Of a DNA stretch of 64,000 nucleotides, positions 13,134-24,289 are shown one piece after another. The DNA lies in NCBI GenBank assembly GCA_036346355.1, contig CM070576.1, positions 16,165,558-16,229,557 on the forward strand. The letters are read 5' to 3'. Both the position numbers and the translations under genes were made by a program. Positions within the stretch are counted from its first letter, which is position 1. Every line of letters begins with the position of its first letter. The stretch comes from Rhipidocladum racemiflorum. Taxonomy: Eukaryota; Streptophyta; Magnoliopsida; Poales; Poaceae. The notes under the pieces were generated by a model. It did no database searches. It was given only the letters and a program-made list of their open reading frames with translations, and was not told the DNA's origin.

Positions 13134-13381
13134 CGATCAAAGTCACCACGTCCCAAGCCTTGGATGATCAAGTTTCGCGTCTTGCTGTTTGCTTCAACAT
13201 GTGCGCGATTGGTGTCGTTGACGTTGTCGTTTGCACGAACTTCATATGGCTTGTAGACCTTCTCCCAAATTGTGAAGCCTTGTGCTTGGATGAACGCCTC
13301 CATCTTGGCCTTCCAAAACTGAAAATCAACACCATCGAACACACAAAGTTTTGTCGAATAACGATCCATTAATCTAATCAC
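13134..13381 (-). pseudogene. Ty1/copia gag, N-terminal part
   Basis: Minus-strand frame starting at the ATG ending at 13381, about 80 codons. It has the typical copia gag opening: a short leader, then a motif around FWKAKMEAFIQAQG and LIIQGLGRGDFDR. Homologous sequence stops exactly at the CGATC target duplication (13134-13138) and resumes at 1560, so this and the 1-1560 frame are two halves of one gene. The start is chosen because it lies just downstream of the LTR and primer-binding site (13404-13419). Confidence 0.85.
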
Positions 13382-13421
13382 CGATTAAGATAGATTAGAA
13401 AAACCTTGCTCTGATACTACT

Positions 13422-15083
13422 TGTAGGATCGAAGTATACGAATATAGCAATCAGAGGGGGGGTGAATGATTGTGCGGAAACTAAAACCAAATTCTTGATC
13501 TACTAAAAGTTCACCCCAAAACGGAACCAAATAATTGTCTCGTATTCGACAAAAACAGAATGACAGAGGTTTGGTAAAAGGCGAATTCCTGGAGATCCAG
13601 CTGTTAGATCGATCTGAAATTTGGACACAAGAAACTAGATTCCAATACGAATCGAACACAAAAAGAATCAGCTCGATCGGACTTACGGATCAAAAGTTAT
13701 GAGATTCGCAAGCTTGCTGTTCCAGAACTTGACGAAAATCAATCTAATCAAAACTTCAAGATTAAACAAGATCTTCAAAAGATTAATCAACTAGACTTTG
13801 AGAAACTCTAAATCAATACCCTAGAAAGGTTTTTGATGGATCAAATCAAGATGAAACTCAAAGATCAAAAACCAATCTACAATTAGAACAAGCATGCAAA
13901 CAAGAACCAAAACAGAAAACACTGTAGCAACGTGGTTACTGTAGCACGCAAGAATCTTGAAAGAATTGATCTTTATTTCTTTTGTCTAAAGTACTCTCAT
14001 CAAAAGAGTACAAACCCTAAAACTGAGCTTGAGGCTCTCAATGCGCTCAGCTACGATTGATGCCCTTCAACAGGAGACACCCCTCCTATTTAAAGGAGCA
14101 AAACACAAGGAGTTCTGAATACAATTCCTAATCCTAGTAGGAGTCCCACTCCTAATCCTAGAAGGAGTATGTATTCAACACAACTCCTCTTGGCCCAACC
14201 TGGCCGAGTACAACTCTTGCACGCGTATGGCAACCCTACCATACTCACGTGACTAACACTTTGCACGCGTATGGCCACCTGCCATACTCACGTGACTAAC
14301 ACTTTGCACGCGAATGACCTCCTGCCATTCTCACGTGACTAACCATTCTTCATGTGCACCATTCTCTTAGCCCGAACGTCCCGCATGACATCCTTGACTA
14401 CCAAGACCTCAGTTCCTCCCTGAACCTAGTCCCGAACCTCAGTTCCTCCATGAACCTAGTTCCGGTCCCGTCATCGACCACATTCGCCCTAAAACAATAC
14501 CTGCACATGAACAAACCACAAAACAATTTCGAGTACAAGTCCGCGACTTGACTCAACATTAGTCCATGCAAATACTCACACGAGCATTGCATAAATTCCA
14601 CTTCAAAACAAGCATCATGAAATTCTCACCAATTTCATAATCTCAAGGTCAAACCAAAAACTCAATTCCAAGTTTGCTCAAAACCCTAATCGAGCAAAAA
14701 CGCATTCACGACGGACCAAAAAAAAATATGGTCCGACGTACATGGGAAAATGAGGTTGCCAAAAACATGTTCACGTAGGACCAAAAAATTGATGTCCGTG
14801 AGATGGGAAAATGAGGTTGCCAAAAACATGTTCACATAGGACCAAAAAATTTGGTCCTTCGTAGATGGGAAAATGAGGTTGCCAAAAACATGTTCACGTG
14901 GGACCAAAAAATTTGGTCCGTCGTAGATGGGAAAATGAGGTTGCCAAAAACATGTTCACGTAGGACCAAAAAATTTGGTCCGTTGTAGATGGAAAACTTA
15001 CTGTTTTCTTTAAGTTTGGTCCGGCGCCAAAGCGAAACTTACTGTTTCTTGTCAAATTGTCAAAACACATGAACAAACACATT
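13422..15083 (-). repeat. 5' LTR of the outer copia element
   Basis: The inner end is well defined: minus strand CGATCCTACA at 13422-13431, followed by a primer-binding site at 13404-13419 (TAGTATCAGAGCAAGG, one mismatch to the initiator tRNA-Met core). The outer end is uncertain; I place it near 15083, where minus-strand sequence begins TGTGTTTGTTCATGTG. The length of about 1.66 kb would be long for copia but fits SIRE/Maximus-like elements. It contains the 62-bp tandem array at 14709-15000. The 3' LTR is outside the window, so the boundary cannot be checked here. Confidence 0.65.
14709..15000. repeat. Five-copy 62-bp tandem repeat with palindromic core
   Basis: Units begin with GGACC at about 14713, 14778, 14839, 14901 and 14963 (steps 65, 61, 62, 62). 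Each holds GGACCAAAAAATTTGGTCC, or a degenerate form, followed by a conserved GATGGGAAAATGAGGTTGCC and AAAAACATGTTCACGT. The core is a near-perfect inverted repeat. The array lies in the part of the copia LTR that should be U3, where tandem enhancer-like repeats are common. Confidence 0.85.
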
Positions 15084-15242
15084 TTGCAAATTCAATTCTA
15101 ATCCAATTTTTCAGCACATGATTTCACAGAGAAAGGACAATGGTGTGATGTGATTGCCAGTTTTCCAAAGGCTTTGATGTGTGTACAGAGCAGAATGATG
15201 GTGGCAACAACATGTGGGAGTTGACTGCTCAGCGGAGATCCC
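15084..15242. other. Short unassigned spacer between retroelements
   Basis: About 160 bp between the copia LTR and the LTR starting at 15243. No coding frame or recognisable repeat was seen. The last five bases, ATCCC, may be the left target duplication of the next element. Confidence 0.4.
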
Positions 15243-18200
15243 TGTGAGACCCCGGATCGGCTACCAGGAATCTCCTGTGTATTTCTGTGCTAGTCCCAGA
15301 TCAACGCTAGCACACACAATCACAGTGTTGTATCATAACCGAACAGAACGAAATAATAGCATAAATATAAAATACCAGCCACATGGCTAATTATTACATA
15401 ACGTGGTCACATGACCAAAGTTCAGCAACAGCAGAAACAAATAGCAAAAGGTAAAACCCAAACGACTCCACAGGCGACGACTAGGAGCGCGCGCTTAGTT
15501 ATCTTGGTGATCCTCATCGTACTCCTCGGCGTAGAACTCACCTTCTTCAACTGCGTCTTAGAAATTTTCTGATGACAAAATTTGTGTTGCATGTGAGTAC
15601 AAAAGTACTCAGCAAGTCTGGGAAATTATGCAACATGTAGGGCTTCCCAAGGAAGGCTTATTAGGGTTCTTTTGCACAAAGCTATGTTTCATCAAACTAT
15701 ACTGAGTATTAATTTTCACAAAGCAAATTTTTGCAATTATTTTAATAATTGAAGTTATTTATTATGTTAGTGAAGGTTCTATCCACCATCACTAGTATAG
15801 AGGCTCTATCCACCACATTTTAAAAGATTAAGGTAAACCAACTCATGACTCTATCCGTCATGACCAAAACAGGTTCCAACTACCTAATTGGCTCAATCCG
15901 CCAATAAACATCCGAGAGTTCTAACCACTCCCGGATCCCAAAACATCAATTATTTTCAAAACCAAAACCAAATCTACTAGTATGAAAGCATTCTTCACTT
16001 TGCCCTTGATCGTAGGCACGGCTATTCGAATAGTTTTACACTCTGCAGATGTGTACAGCTTTACCCACAAGACATGATCGTCTCTTGTTGCCATGCAATT
16101 AACACACTTCCTTTGGTGTGTCGGCAGAGAGATCATGACTAGGCCTTTACAATGTATCCATCTAACCCGACCCACCCACAAGGTTTCACCGCTGTTAGGG
16201 TTCCATCTACCCAGTACAGAAGCCCCCTCTTGCGTCGTGTGGGAAGTACGACTTGCCTCCATCCGGCACCCACATTTCACCAACTGGTGAGTGTAAGTTA
16301 GGTTTCTACAAATTATTCAGCCAGGTCGTACCCATAATAGACTTGTGGTTGTACTGTTATGCTTAGAATGGATAGTCATAAGCGTCGGTCCTTAATTAAC
16401 TTGGGGCGGTACTTGCACAATTAAAACTAGTACTCCATCCTCACCCGCACGACATTCCATTCCGCCCAAGTCCAAACCATTTTTTATTTTATTTTTATTT
16501 TACAAAAAACTGTAGCAATACCATGCTAATATTTCTCAAAACATACTTCAAATCATAGTTTCGAAGTAATCTCACCCATGGGTCATTTAATCAATTTTGC
16601 AACTAAGCATAACTATCGTACTAATCATCATATGTCACAATAAAATTTAAGCATGACATATTATGGTGTCCTAGAGTTACAAGTAAACTTGGATAACAAT
16701 AACAAGGAGATGACAGCAATTCGGAAATAACTAACCATCTATATTTGACATAATATTTATAAAGATAGCAATGCATGTTATAAATCATTATAAAACATTG
16801 GTAAAACATGGGCTCAACATGCGTCAAGGAGACTTGCCTTCAATCGCAGTGAAAGTCTTGAAGTCTGGAGATTCGGCGATGGCGTCGACGGCTCCAGCGA
16901 GTTCTTCGGCTACGCGCAAAACGGAGTGACAAATAAATAAAATAAAATAAATATTTAAGTATTATAAAAATAATACTGGAAGATATAGGAATTTGAATCA
17001 CTCGATTCGGAGTTACGACAAAAGAGAACGAGCCTTTCAAACCTCCCGCCGGACATGGAGAAGAAATTGCTACCAGCAGAGCTCCGGCAATCAATTTAAA
17101 AATCTAATTTTGCTGGAGGTATAGGACACCGAGAGGGAGCTCCAATAAAAATTTGAGGCCGAACGGAGGTCGGGAGTGACCGGGAAAGCTCGCCGAAAGT
17201 ATGCTGGATTTCAGAAAAAACGGCTTCTACAAGGAGATCCGTATGTTGGATTGGAGAAATTCCAATTGGGTTGCGTCGGGAATGAGGGGAGTATTCTAGT
17301 GTTCATTTTATAGGACGATCAGACTAACGGGTTGCCAGAAAATGCTCGCCAGGGTTATGACAAGAAGCGCGCGCAGCGGCGCTCGGGGCGACATGTGATG
17401 CCGGTGATGGGGGGTGGTGATGCATCCCTCCTGGGTGCGCACCGTGCCCTTCGCGGCCCAGCCGTACGGCGCACGTGCCTCGCCCGGTGAGCGGACTGCC
17501 CAACTGGCCCAGGGGCGTGGGCCTTGGCCCAACGAGGGAAATACACACCTTGGCTACCATAGCCAGGCCATAAGAGTCCCATGTGGCCCCCAAAAGACTA
17601 GCCTGATGGGGGGAGGGTTGCTCTCCCTTTTAAAGTGGTATTCTCTCCCCTCCACAAGCAAGGTGGTACTATCATTCTCACCCTCTTATTTCGGGACCTA
17701 GCTCTGATACCACTTGATGTAACACTGGGTGTCCCGATCTTTCGATGAGAATGATAACTTTCGATTTGAGTGGAGACGACTTTGACGATCCGACTACAAC
17801 GTACAACGACGATGCGCCTTAGCAATCGCTAAACCAACTCCAGATGGTTATTGACCTTGCCGTGGGCACGATCAACCTGATCACGAAGATCTATTCCTGC
17901 AAGCAATCGAAGAACAAGCAAGAACAAGGCAAAAGCAATCTAAAATTGCAAATATAGATGAAGTATTGAAAAGTTGGGGTTCCGATACAAGGAGCTTGTT
18001 AGGCGGCTGTTGAGCACGTCTAAAAGACTCAAAATAGTAGCAAAAGGCTAAACTATCAAATAACCAAAAACCCCCGTTATTTTGGGGGACTACCTAGCTA
18101 TATATAAGAGAAATAGGGGGCCAAAACCAGGCTAGGGGCGTCCAAACCATATCCATGGCCGAGTAGGACTCCTATCCCTAGTTTGACTCGGATTTGGAAA

Positions 18201-19952
18201 GATAACCGAACTTGTTTTGCAGATTCCCGTTGACTCGTAAGGAATTTGGAGGTGGGGCCAGATCCGTTGGAAAGAGGACGTCGAAACCTTTCAAACCAGT
18301 ACTCATAGACCTCAAACAACCTTGTGGATCAAAAGTTATGGTCATTTGAAGTTGGTGCTGTCCCGGAGGCCGAATCCGAGTTGAAGTTGTGCACCAGAAG
18401 AATTGGCTTCATGCTTGACTTTTGGGAGACCTTCTCCTTGGTTTCTAAGGACAATAAAATCATCATAAGGATTAAATAGCATTCCATTCATTAAATTATT
18501 TGTATGCAACCCGAGGAACGCATTCACCTGGCAATTGAATTGACGTGCGCGAGTTCGAGTAATTGGCCCTTGTATTACATTGTTGGTTTTAATTGGGTTT
18601 GTAGCCATGGCCGTATCCATTGTAGTGATGTCCTCATCAGGTGGCGCACAACCGGGGAAGGGATGGAGAAGGTGCGGCCAGGCATGGGGGTGGTGGTGCT
18701 CATGTCGGCCGACGGCGAAGATGACCGGAGACGACGATGCACGGAGGATGCTGGCGGCGGGGACAGCCGAAATAATAATAAAAATTCCAGAGCATGCAAT
18801 AGCAAAGAGGAAGTGAGCACCATGTAGAACGTGACGATACGAACCTAGCGGTGTTGTCGGATTTCGGAGGGGGTCGCCAGATTGGAAAAATCGACGACAA
18901 ACGATGCTCCAATCGGAAACTTCAATCGTGAAATTCGTCGCTGTCCTGCAATGAAAATTGAAATCGTTTTAGGGCTTTTGTTCGTGGCGACGACGCGCAC
19001 ACGGTGACATGAACAGATTTGGATTTGACTCACCGGAGCAAAAATTGCCGCGGTGACGTCGACGGAGGACAACCGGCGTCGATTTCTTTGAGTTCCCAGC
19101 TGAATGGAGAAGAGAGGTAGTGGGAGGGTGTGAGCATGGGAAAGAGGACGCCGGAACGAAGATTTGAGAAGTGGAAGCACATTGTTTCATGGAGAAACGG
19201 CCAAGATAATGAGGTTTGAATGCAATTAAGTTTTTGTTTAATGGAGCCATTTCCGGCGCGATTTGGAACGAATGGAGGTGGGGAATGAATCTCCTCATCA
19301 ATACCTTTCCAACGGATCTGGCTGTTCGCGTTTTGGTGGATTAAATGAAAAGTTATGGAAGATTGAAATTTGGTTGCCATGAATCGGAAAGAGAAGCTCT
19401 TCTATGGAATTCCTACGATCGTGGCTAGAAGATGAAGAGTGTCATGCCACGTGGTAGCCTCCCGTTGGTTGATAAATAGTGTCCAAAGCAACGCACGAGA
19501 AATAAAATAGCAAAAATAGTCTAAAAATTCCAGAAAAATTCCTAAAAATACTTGGGAATATTTGAAACCCAATAAAATTGGTTTCACTGATTTTGGATGA
19601 ATTTTGGAGTTTACATAATTCCGGGTCGAATAAATTGAATTTGAAGAAAGGGTGCAAGAGATAAAATACCAAAGGGATTCTAAAAATTTTGGAAAATTTT
19701 CCAAAATCATTTTAGAATATTTGGAACCTAATGCAATAGGTTTTGGGATTTTTGGAGCATTTTCGAACTATGGTGGAATTTCGAATAAGGACAGGAATTT
19801 AGATATTCGACTTTTCGGACGATGAAGGATTGAACTCCAATTTCGAAATAATAAGGATGCTAGGTTAAATAAAACACCGACAAAAATCCAAGTTTTACAT
19901 TTAATTAATTTAAATTACCTTTTAACAAAAGACCGAAATTGGGGATGTTACA
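15243..19952 (-). mobile_element. Gypsy family B LTR, probably solo, with a nested LTR
   Basis: The left end TGTGAGACCCCGGATCGG and right end GGGGATGTTACA match the two ends of the solo LTR at 44407-47832 in reverse orientation. Inner landmarks also match: the 'CTCTTGCG' block near 16230 and the 'GGCGGTACTTGCAC' block near 16410. Flanks are ATCCC and AGCCC, a target duplication with one mismatch. About 925 bp of another LTR family is inserted at 17715-18639. No internal protein-coding region follows, so a solo LTR is the simplest reading. Open frames inside it have no recognisable domains. Confidence 0.75.
17701..18639 (-). mobile_element. Gypsy family C LTR with its primer-binding site
   Basis: 17715-18639 (925 bp) runs TGATGTAACACTGGG to GATGTCCTCATCA and matches, in reverse, the LTRs of the complete element at 48184-55984. 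Immediately left, 17701-17714 is the reverse complement of AG plus TGGTATCAGAGC, so at least the primer site of the internal region survives. Sequence further left (17290-17700, GC-rich then CT-rich) does not match the leader of the complete copy. No partner LTR is visible, so this is a truncated element. Confidence 0.75.
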
Positions 19953-20758
19953 AGCCCTATGCTGGCGGTGAGGTGGTGAGGCATGGGTCTAGTGATTGGG
20001 AAGGGGCAAGGCATGGGCTTCTACCATTGTCGCTACATGGGTAGGGAGGCAACATGGTTGGGGCTGGCAGTTATGACCAGTGTGGTGCAGTGATGTGGCA
20101 ACTAGTTTTTGCATGCATGTAGTGCCACATTAGAGCGTGTGTGGCTTGGTGTGCGAGTTGGCACGGATGCAACGGTGTGGTGTGCGAATGGTGCTAGGTT
20201 GGCATGGTCTAGGCATGAGTTGGCTAGGGGAGAGGTTGACATGCTGGCCTGGCGTGCCAAAGTGGGAAGCAGAGAGAGTTGATACGAGGGGAAAGCACCG
20301 TTGGCCATAATATGCCTTCTTGTTGGCAAAGATGGGTTTCAAGCTGGCCGCTTTCCATTTTTGGATTTAAAATGATTCCAAAAAATCTTTTTAATTACAT
20401 CTAGACAGCTCTAGAATTCTTAGGAGTATCAAACTAAATCCAAAGTTTATAAAACTTTTTGTGGGTGTTCTTGACATGGTACTGATATTTCTATAAAGTT
20501 TGCAGAACTTCACCGGCCCTAGATTTTTAAAATTTTGTTTAGTGTCTCAGTTTTAATAATAAGTGTAGTATTAGATTTTTCAAAAATAGCAACCCAACTC
20601 CAAAATTCATGAAAAGTTTTGGAGGCAATTTACATTATTTAGAACCAAAATAAAATATTGTCTAGAAAAGCTAGAACAATCTTGAGAATTCATAGTAAGT
20701 GAAGAAAATAATTTGGAAACTTAGTATTTTAATTTGCTGTACAATTTGGGATTTTACA
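19953..20758 (-). repeat. Gypsy LTR fragment ending in TTTTACA
   Basis: A GC-rich then AT-rich stretch like the gene-proximal end of the family A/B LTRs, ending GGGATTTTACA at 20758. It is followed at once by decayed sequence matching the polypurine tract and pol end of element A (compare 5081-5120 with 20759-20800). Assignment is by layout and end sequence. Confidence 0.6.
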
Positions 20759-22480
20759 GACCTACACCCTTAAACAGAATCTTATCCTCGAGATTTGGTA
20801 TGCTCGAGGAAGAAATATGGAAATTCATCCCTAAGGCAATCTTATCGGTCCCGCATGGCCTCATCTTCGGTGTGGTTACTCCACTAATTTTTATCATATT
20901 GATGGAGTGGCTATGTGTGTGTTGCTCGGCTTCCTCTAGGATGCATATTTGTGATCCCAATAAGAGAGATCGGATTGCAAGTTGATAACTTCCAATCGAG
21001 TGCGGTCGGTTGGGACTCGGGACACTTTCTAAGTTGGGAGACATGAAAGACATTATGCACATATGAAAGCTAAGGTGGCAGCTCCAATTTGCATGCCATC
21101 TCATCTTTTTTTTTCCAGGATACAGTATGACCCAATGTATCGAGGTGCTAGTTTCCCTTGAATCTAGAAACAGTGGATACCACATAGTGGTGAGACCTTG
21201 GGGTAAATATGATTGTCCACATTGAGGCTCATCTCGTGACAATGATGGTTGGCATAGCTCTTTTGATGTGACCGTGCTTCCTTTAATTGGCTCCATATCA
21301 CATCGACGTGCTCTTGAGCCTCGTCTTTCATTGAATTCAGACTAGAAGAGAACACTTTCTTCCATAAAGTACTTCAAATGATGCATTTGGAGACCCGATT
21401 GAAAGTTGTTGTTGTAATAGAACTCGGTGAAGGTTAAGCATTTCTCCCAATTTGTGCTATAAGACAGCATATATAGTCTCAACATATCTTCCAAAATTTG
21501 ATTAGTCCTCTCAGTTTGACCTACCGTTTAAGGATGGAAGACATGCTAAAGCTTAGCTCAGTTCCCAAAAGACTGTAAGCTTTCTCAAAACCAAGCGATA
21601 AATTGGGAACCTCGGTTGAAAACTATTGCCTTGTGCACACTATGCAAGCAGATGATGTTATTCATGTAGAGTTCCATGAGCCTTTCCCCCCATATATGTG
21701 GTCTTTACCAGGATAAAATGATCCACCTTGGTTAGATGATCCATGATAACCCATTAGAATCATGTCCCTTTTGGGTTCAGAGCAAACCAGGAATGGAATC
21801 TATACTAATATTATCCATTTCCATTTGGGAACTTCTAGAGGTTGGAGAAGCCCAACTGGTTGCTGGTGTTCATCTTTGACCCAATGATAGACGTTGCAAA
21901 TGGTAACATATGCAGTGATGTCCCACTTCATGCCGGGCCACCAAAATTCTCTTCATAGATCTTGATACATCTTTGTACTCCCGGGATGAATGTAGAGTGG
22001 TGAATCATGAGATTCTTTGATAATTAGCTCCTTGATCCTTTGATTATTTAGGACATAAATCTGTTGTCTATGCATGACCACTCCATTAGAGCCTTCAGTG
22101 AATTTTGATTAAAGACTGGGTTCCAAATCATGCTTAATTTCAGCAACCGCTTCATCTTCGAGTTGAGCAGATTTAATATGAGTTTTGAAGGTTGGTTGTA
22201 GCTCTAGGCTAGCGACATATCCCTCCTCAGTCACTTCTAGGTTGAGTCATTGCAATTATTCACGCAACTTTGTTGATTTGCTTGAATCGATGCATTGATG
22301 CAATGAAGTTTAGAGCTGAGAGCATCGGCTACATCGTAGGCTTTACCAGGATGGTAATGGATACTAAGATCATAGTCCTTAATCAATTCAAGCCATCTTC
22401 TTTGCCTTAGGGTCAGATCTGATTGGGTGAAGAAGTACTTCAAACTTTTGGGATCGGTATATATATCACACCGATTACCC
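20759..22480 (-). pseudogene. Decayed gypsy pol (integrase to RNase H)
   Basis: Minus-strand pol relic with many stops. 21355-21164 resembles the integrase C-terminus (SQLKEARSHQKSYA, VSPLCGIHCF). 22443-22237 is the RNase H end (FFTQSDLTLRQRRWLELIKD, YHPGKAYDVADALSS). The homology breaks off at about 22480, within the segment that precedes RNase H motif YTDHKSL, and LTR sequence follows directly. Reverse transcriptase, protease and gag are absent, so a deletion has fused pol to an LTR. Confidence 0.75.
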
Positions 22481-24250
22481 CGTTATTAACCTCTCCTGCT
22501 AAGATTTCACCACCGAAGGGTTCATTTGCCCAGTGGGAAGGGCCCCTCTTGCGCCTTGTGGGTGTCTCCATCTAACACCCACATTCCTCCAACTGGCGAA
22601 GCCCATAATGAGATGCACAAATTAATTAGTTAGGCCATACCCATGTAGACTTGTGGTTGTACGGTAGTACTCAGTTTGAGATAACACACGCTTTGGTCCT
22701 TAATTGACTTGGGCGGAACAATCACTTTACAGGGTCTTGTGCTTCTTGCACCCGCCGGACTTTCCATCCGCCCCGGTCTAAAACTATTTTACATTTATTT
22801 TATTTAATAAATAGTTGCAATATCTATTACCATAACTTCACAAATGAGTTTAAACAAGGTTTTGAAGTAATACCCAATAATGGCATAATACCAAAGCGAT
22901 TAAGCTAGACTAAACAATTCTACAGTATTATGCTACCTAGCTAATTATCACTACATAACAATAGACAATACCATCTAAGGCAACAAAGGTTGGAGTTTAA
23001 AATACATTACATAAAAGTAGTCATGCAATAATTTAAAACAACATATGAGTTTTAAAATTTGAGATCAACATGATCAAGAAAGACATGCCTTAGACAAGCT
23101 CCTGCTCCTGGTCTAGACCTTGGGTTTGAGTTAACTCCTAGCTCTCAAATACTCCTAGCATTTCAACGTCTACGTGAAATGAGAACTGAGCAATAAATAA
23201 ACATAAACCAGAGAGCAAATAAGCTCCAAAAATCAAATAAAATTCACTAAAAATAGAGAGTATAAATTTTCCAATTTTTATAAATTTGAATCGCCTCATT
23301 CGAAGCTCATATGAGGGAGAATGGGCTCTCGAAAGATTGAAATAAAATAAAATACAAAAAAAAATATAAATACTGGATTAATGAATTATTTTTCTACTAA
23401 AAAATCTATTTATGATGTCACTGCTAATGTCATCAACTATTTAAATTTTAGCTGAATTAAATTTCTAAGCAAAAATAGGTTAATGATGTCATTACTAACA
23501 TTAGCAACTAATTTCCCAAATTAAAATAAATATGAGAAAAATCCTTATTTCACTAACATGTGGCCCGCGGTCTACGAGAAGGCTAGGGTCTATTGTGGAC
23601 AAGGTTAATGGCATCTAGATTTAGGGCTGACGTTAGCACAGGTGGATAGGCATGATGTGGCGACTGATGGGGTGCATGCGTGGATGCTGATGCAGGCAGA
23701 CAAGGAAAGAAGACGACGCGATCTCATCAGCGCGGAGGAAGATGATGTGACCGATGGTGCACGGGTGACAGATTGGGCCCGGGATAAGAGGGATCTAGAC
23801 AGGGGCGATGTGATGAACCCAAAGACGTAAATGGGGGCGGCTGAGACACGATGCAGTGGGAAATCAATGCAGAAGAAGGAGCAATGGTGGCGGCGGCGCT
23901 TGGAAACTCTAGTGCGCAATTTCTTGATGATGAAAGCAGTTCGGTGATGGCGAGAAGGGTGGCAGGCATGGCGCGTGATAGGGCTCATGTATTTGGGCTC
24001 CCCCAGAGCCTAAATAGCCTCAGGAGGCGAGCTCAACACGGACAGTGAGAGCGGCGGTGTGCGCAGCGTGGAGTCCGGGGTGGTTAGGGTTTTGGCAGCG
24101 CACGACACAGGAGCTGGCTGGGCTTGGCGATGAGATGGACTAAGCCGGGACAACACGGGAGCTGCAGGTCAACGAGATGAACCAAGCTAAGGAATAGGAC
24201 CAGGCCAACCTACTTTCGACCCAAAGACCAAAAGAGAATATTCAACTCTT
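22481..24250 (-). repeat. Truncated gypsy LTR (family B-like)
   Basis: Begins inside the LTR: 22505-22780 parallels 16180-16470 (the 'CACCAACTGG' and 'ACTTGTGGTTGTAC' blocks). It continues through AT-rich and then GC-rich sequence to about 24250. The outer ~900 bp of the LTR are missing. Open frames at 23605-24048 are GC-rich LTR sequence with no domain. Confidence 0.6.
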
Positions 24251-24289
24251 TTTCAAATAAAATAATTCCAGAAAATTCACAAAAAATTA

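Noticed and set aside
14709..15000. Regularly spaced repeats resembling a CRISPR array
   Set aside because: Units are direct 62-bp tandem copies with no unique spacers, and the context is a plant LTR.
20754..21296. 180-codon minus-strand frame
   Set aside because: It overlaps the decayed integrase region in the wrong frame; the integrase-like residues are in the neighbouring frame (21355-21164).
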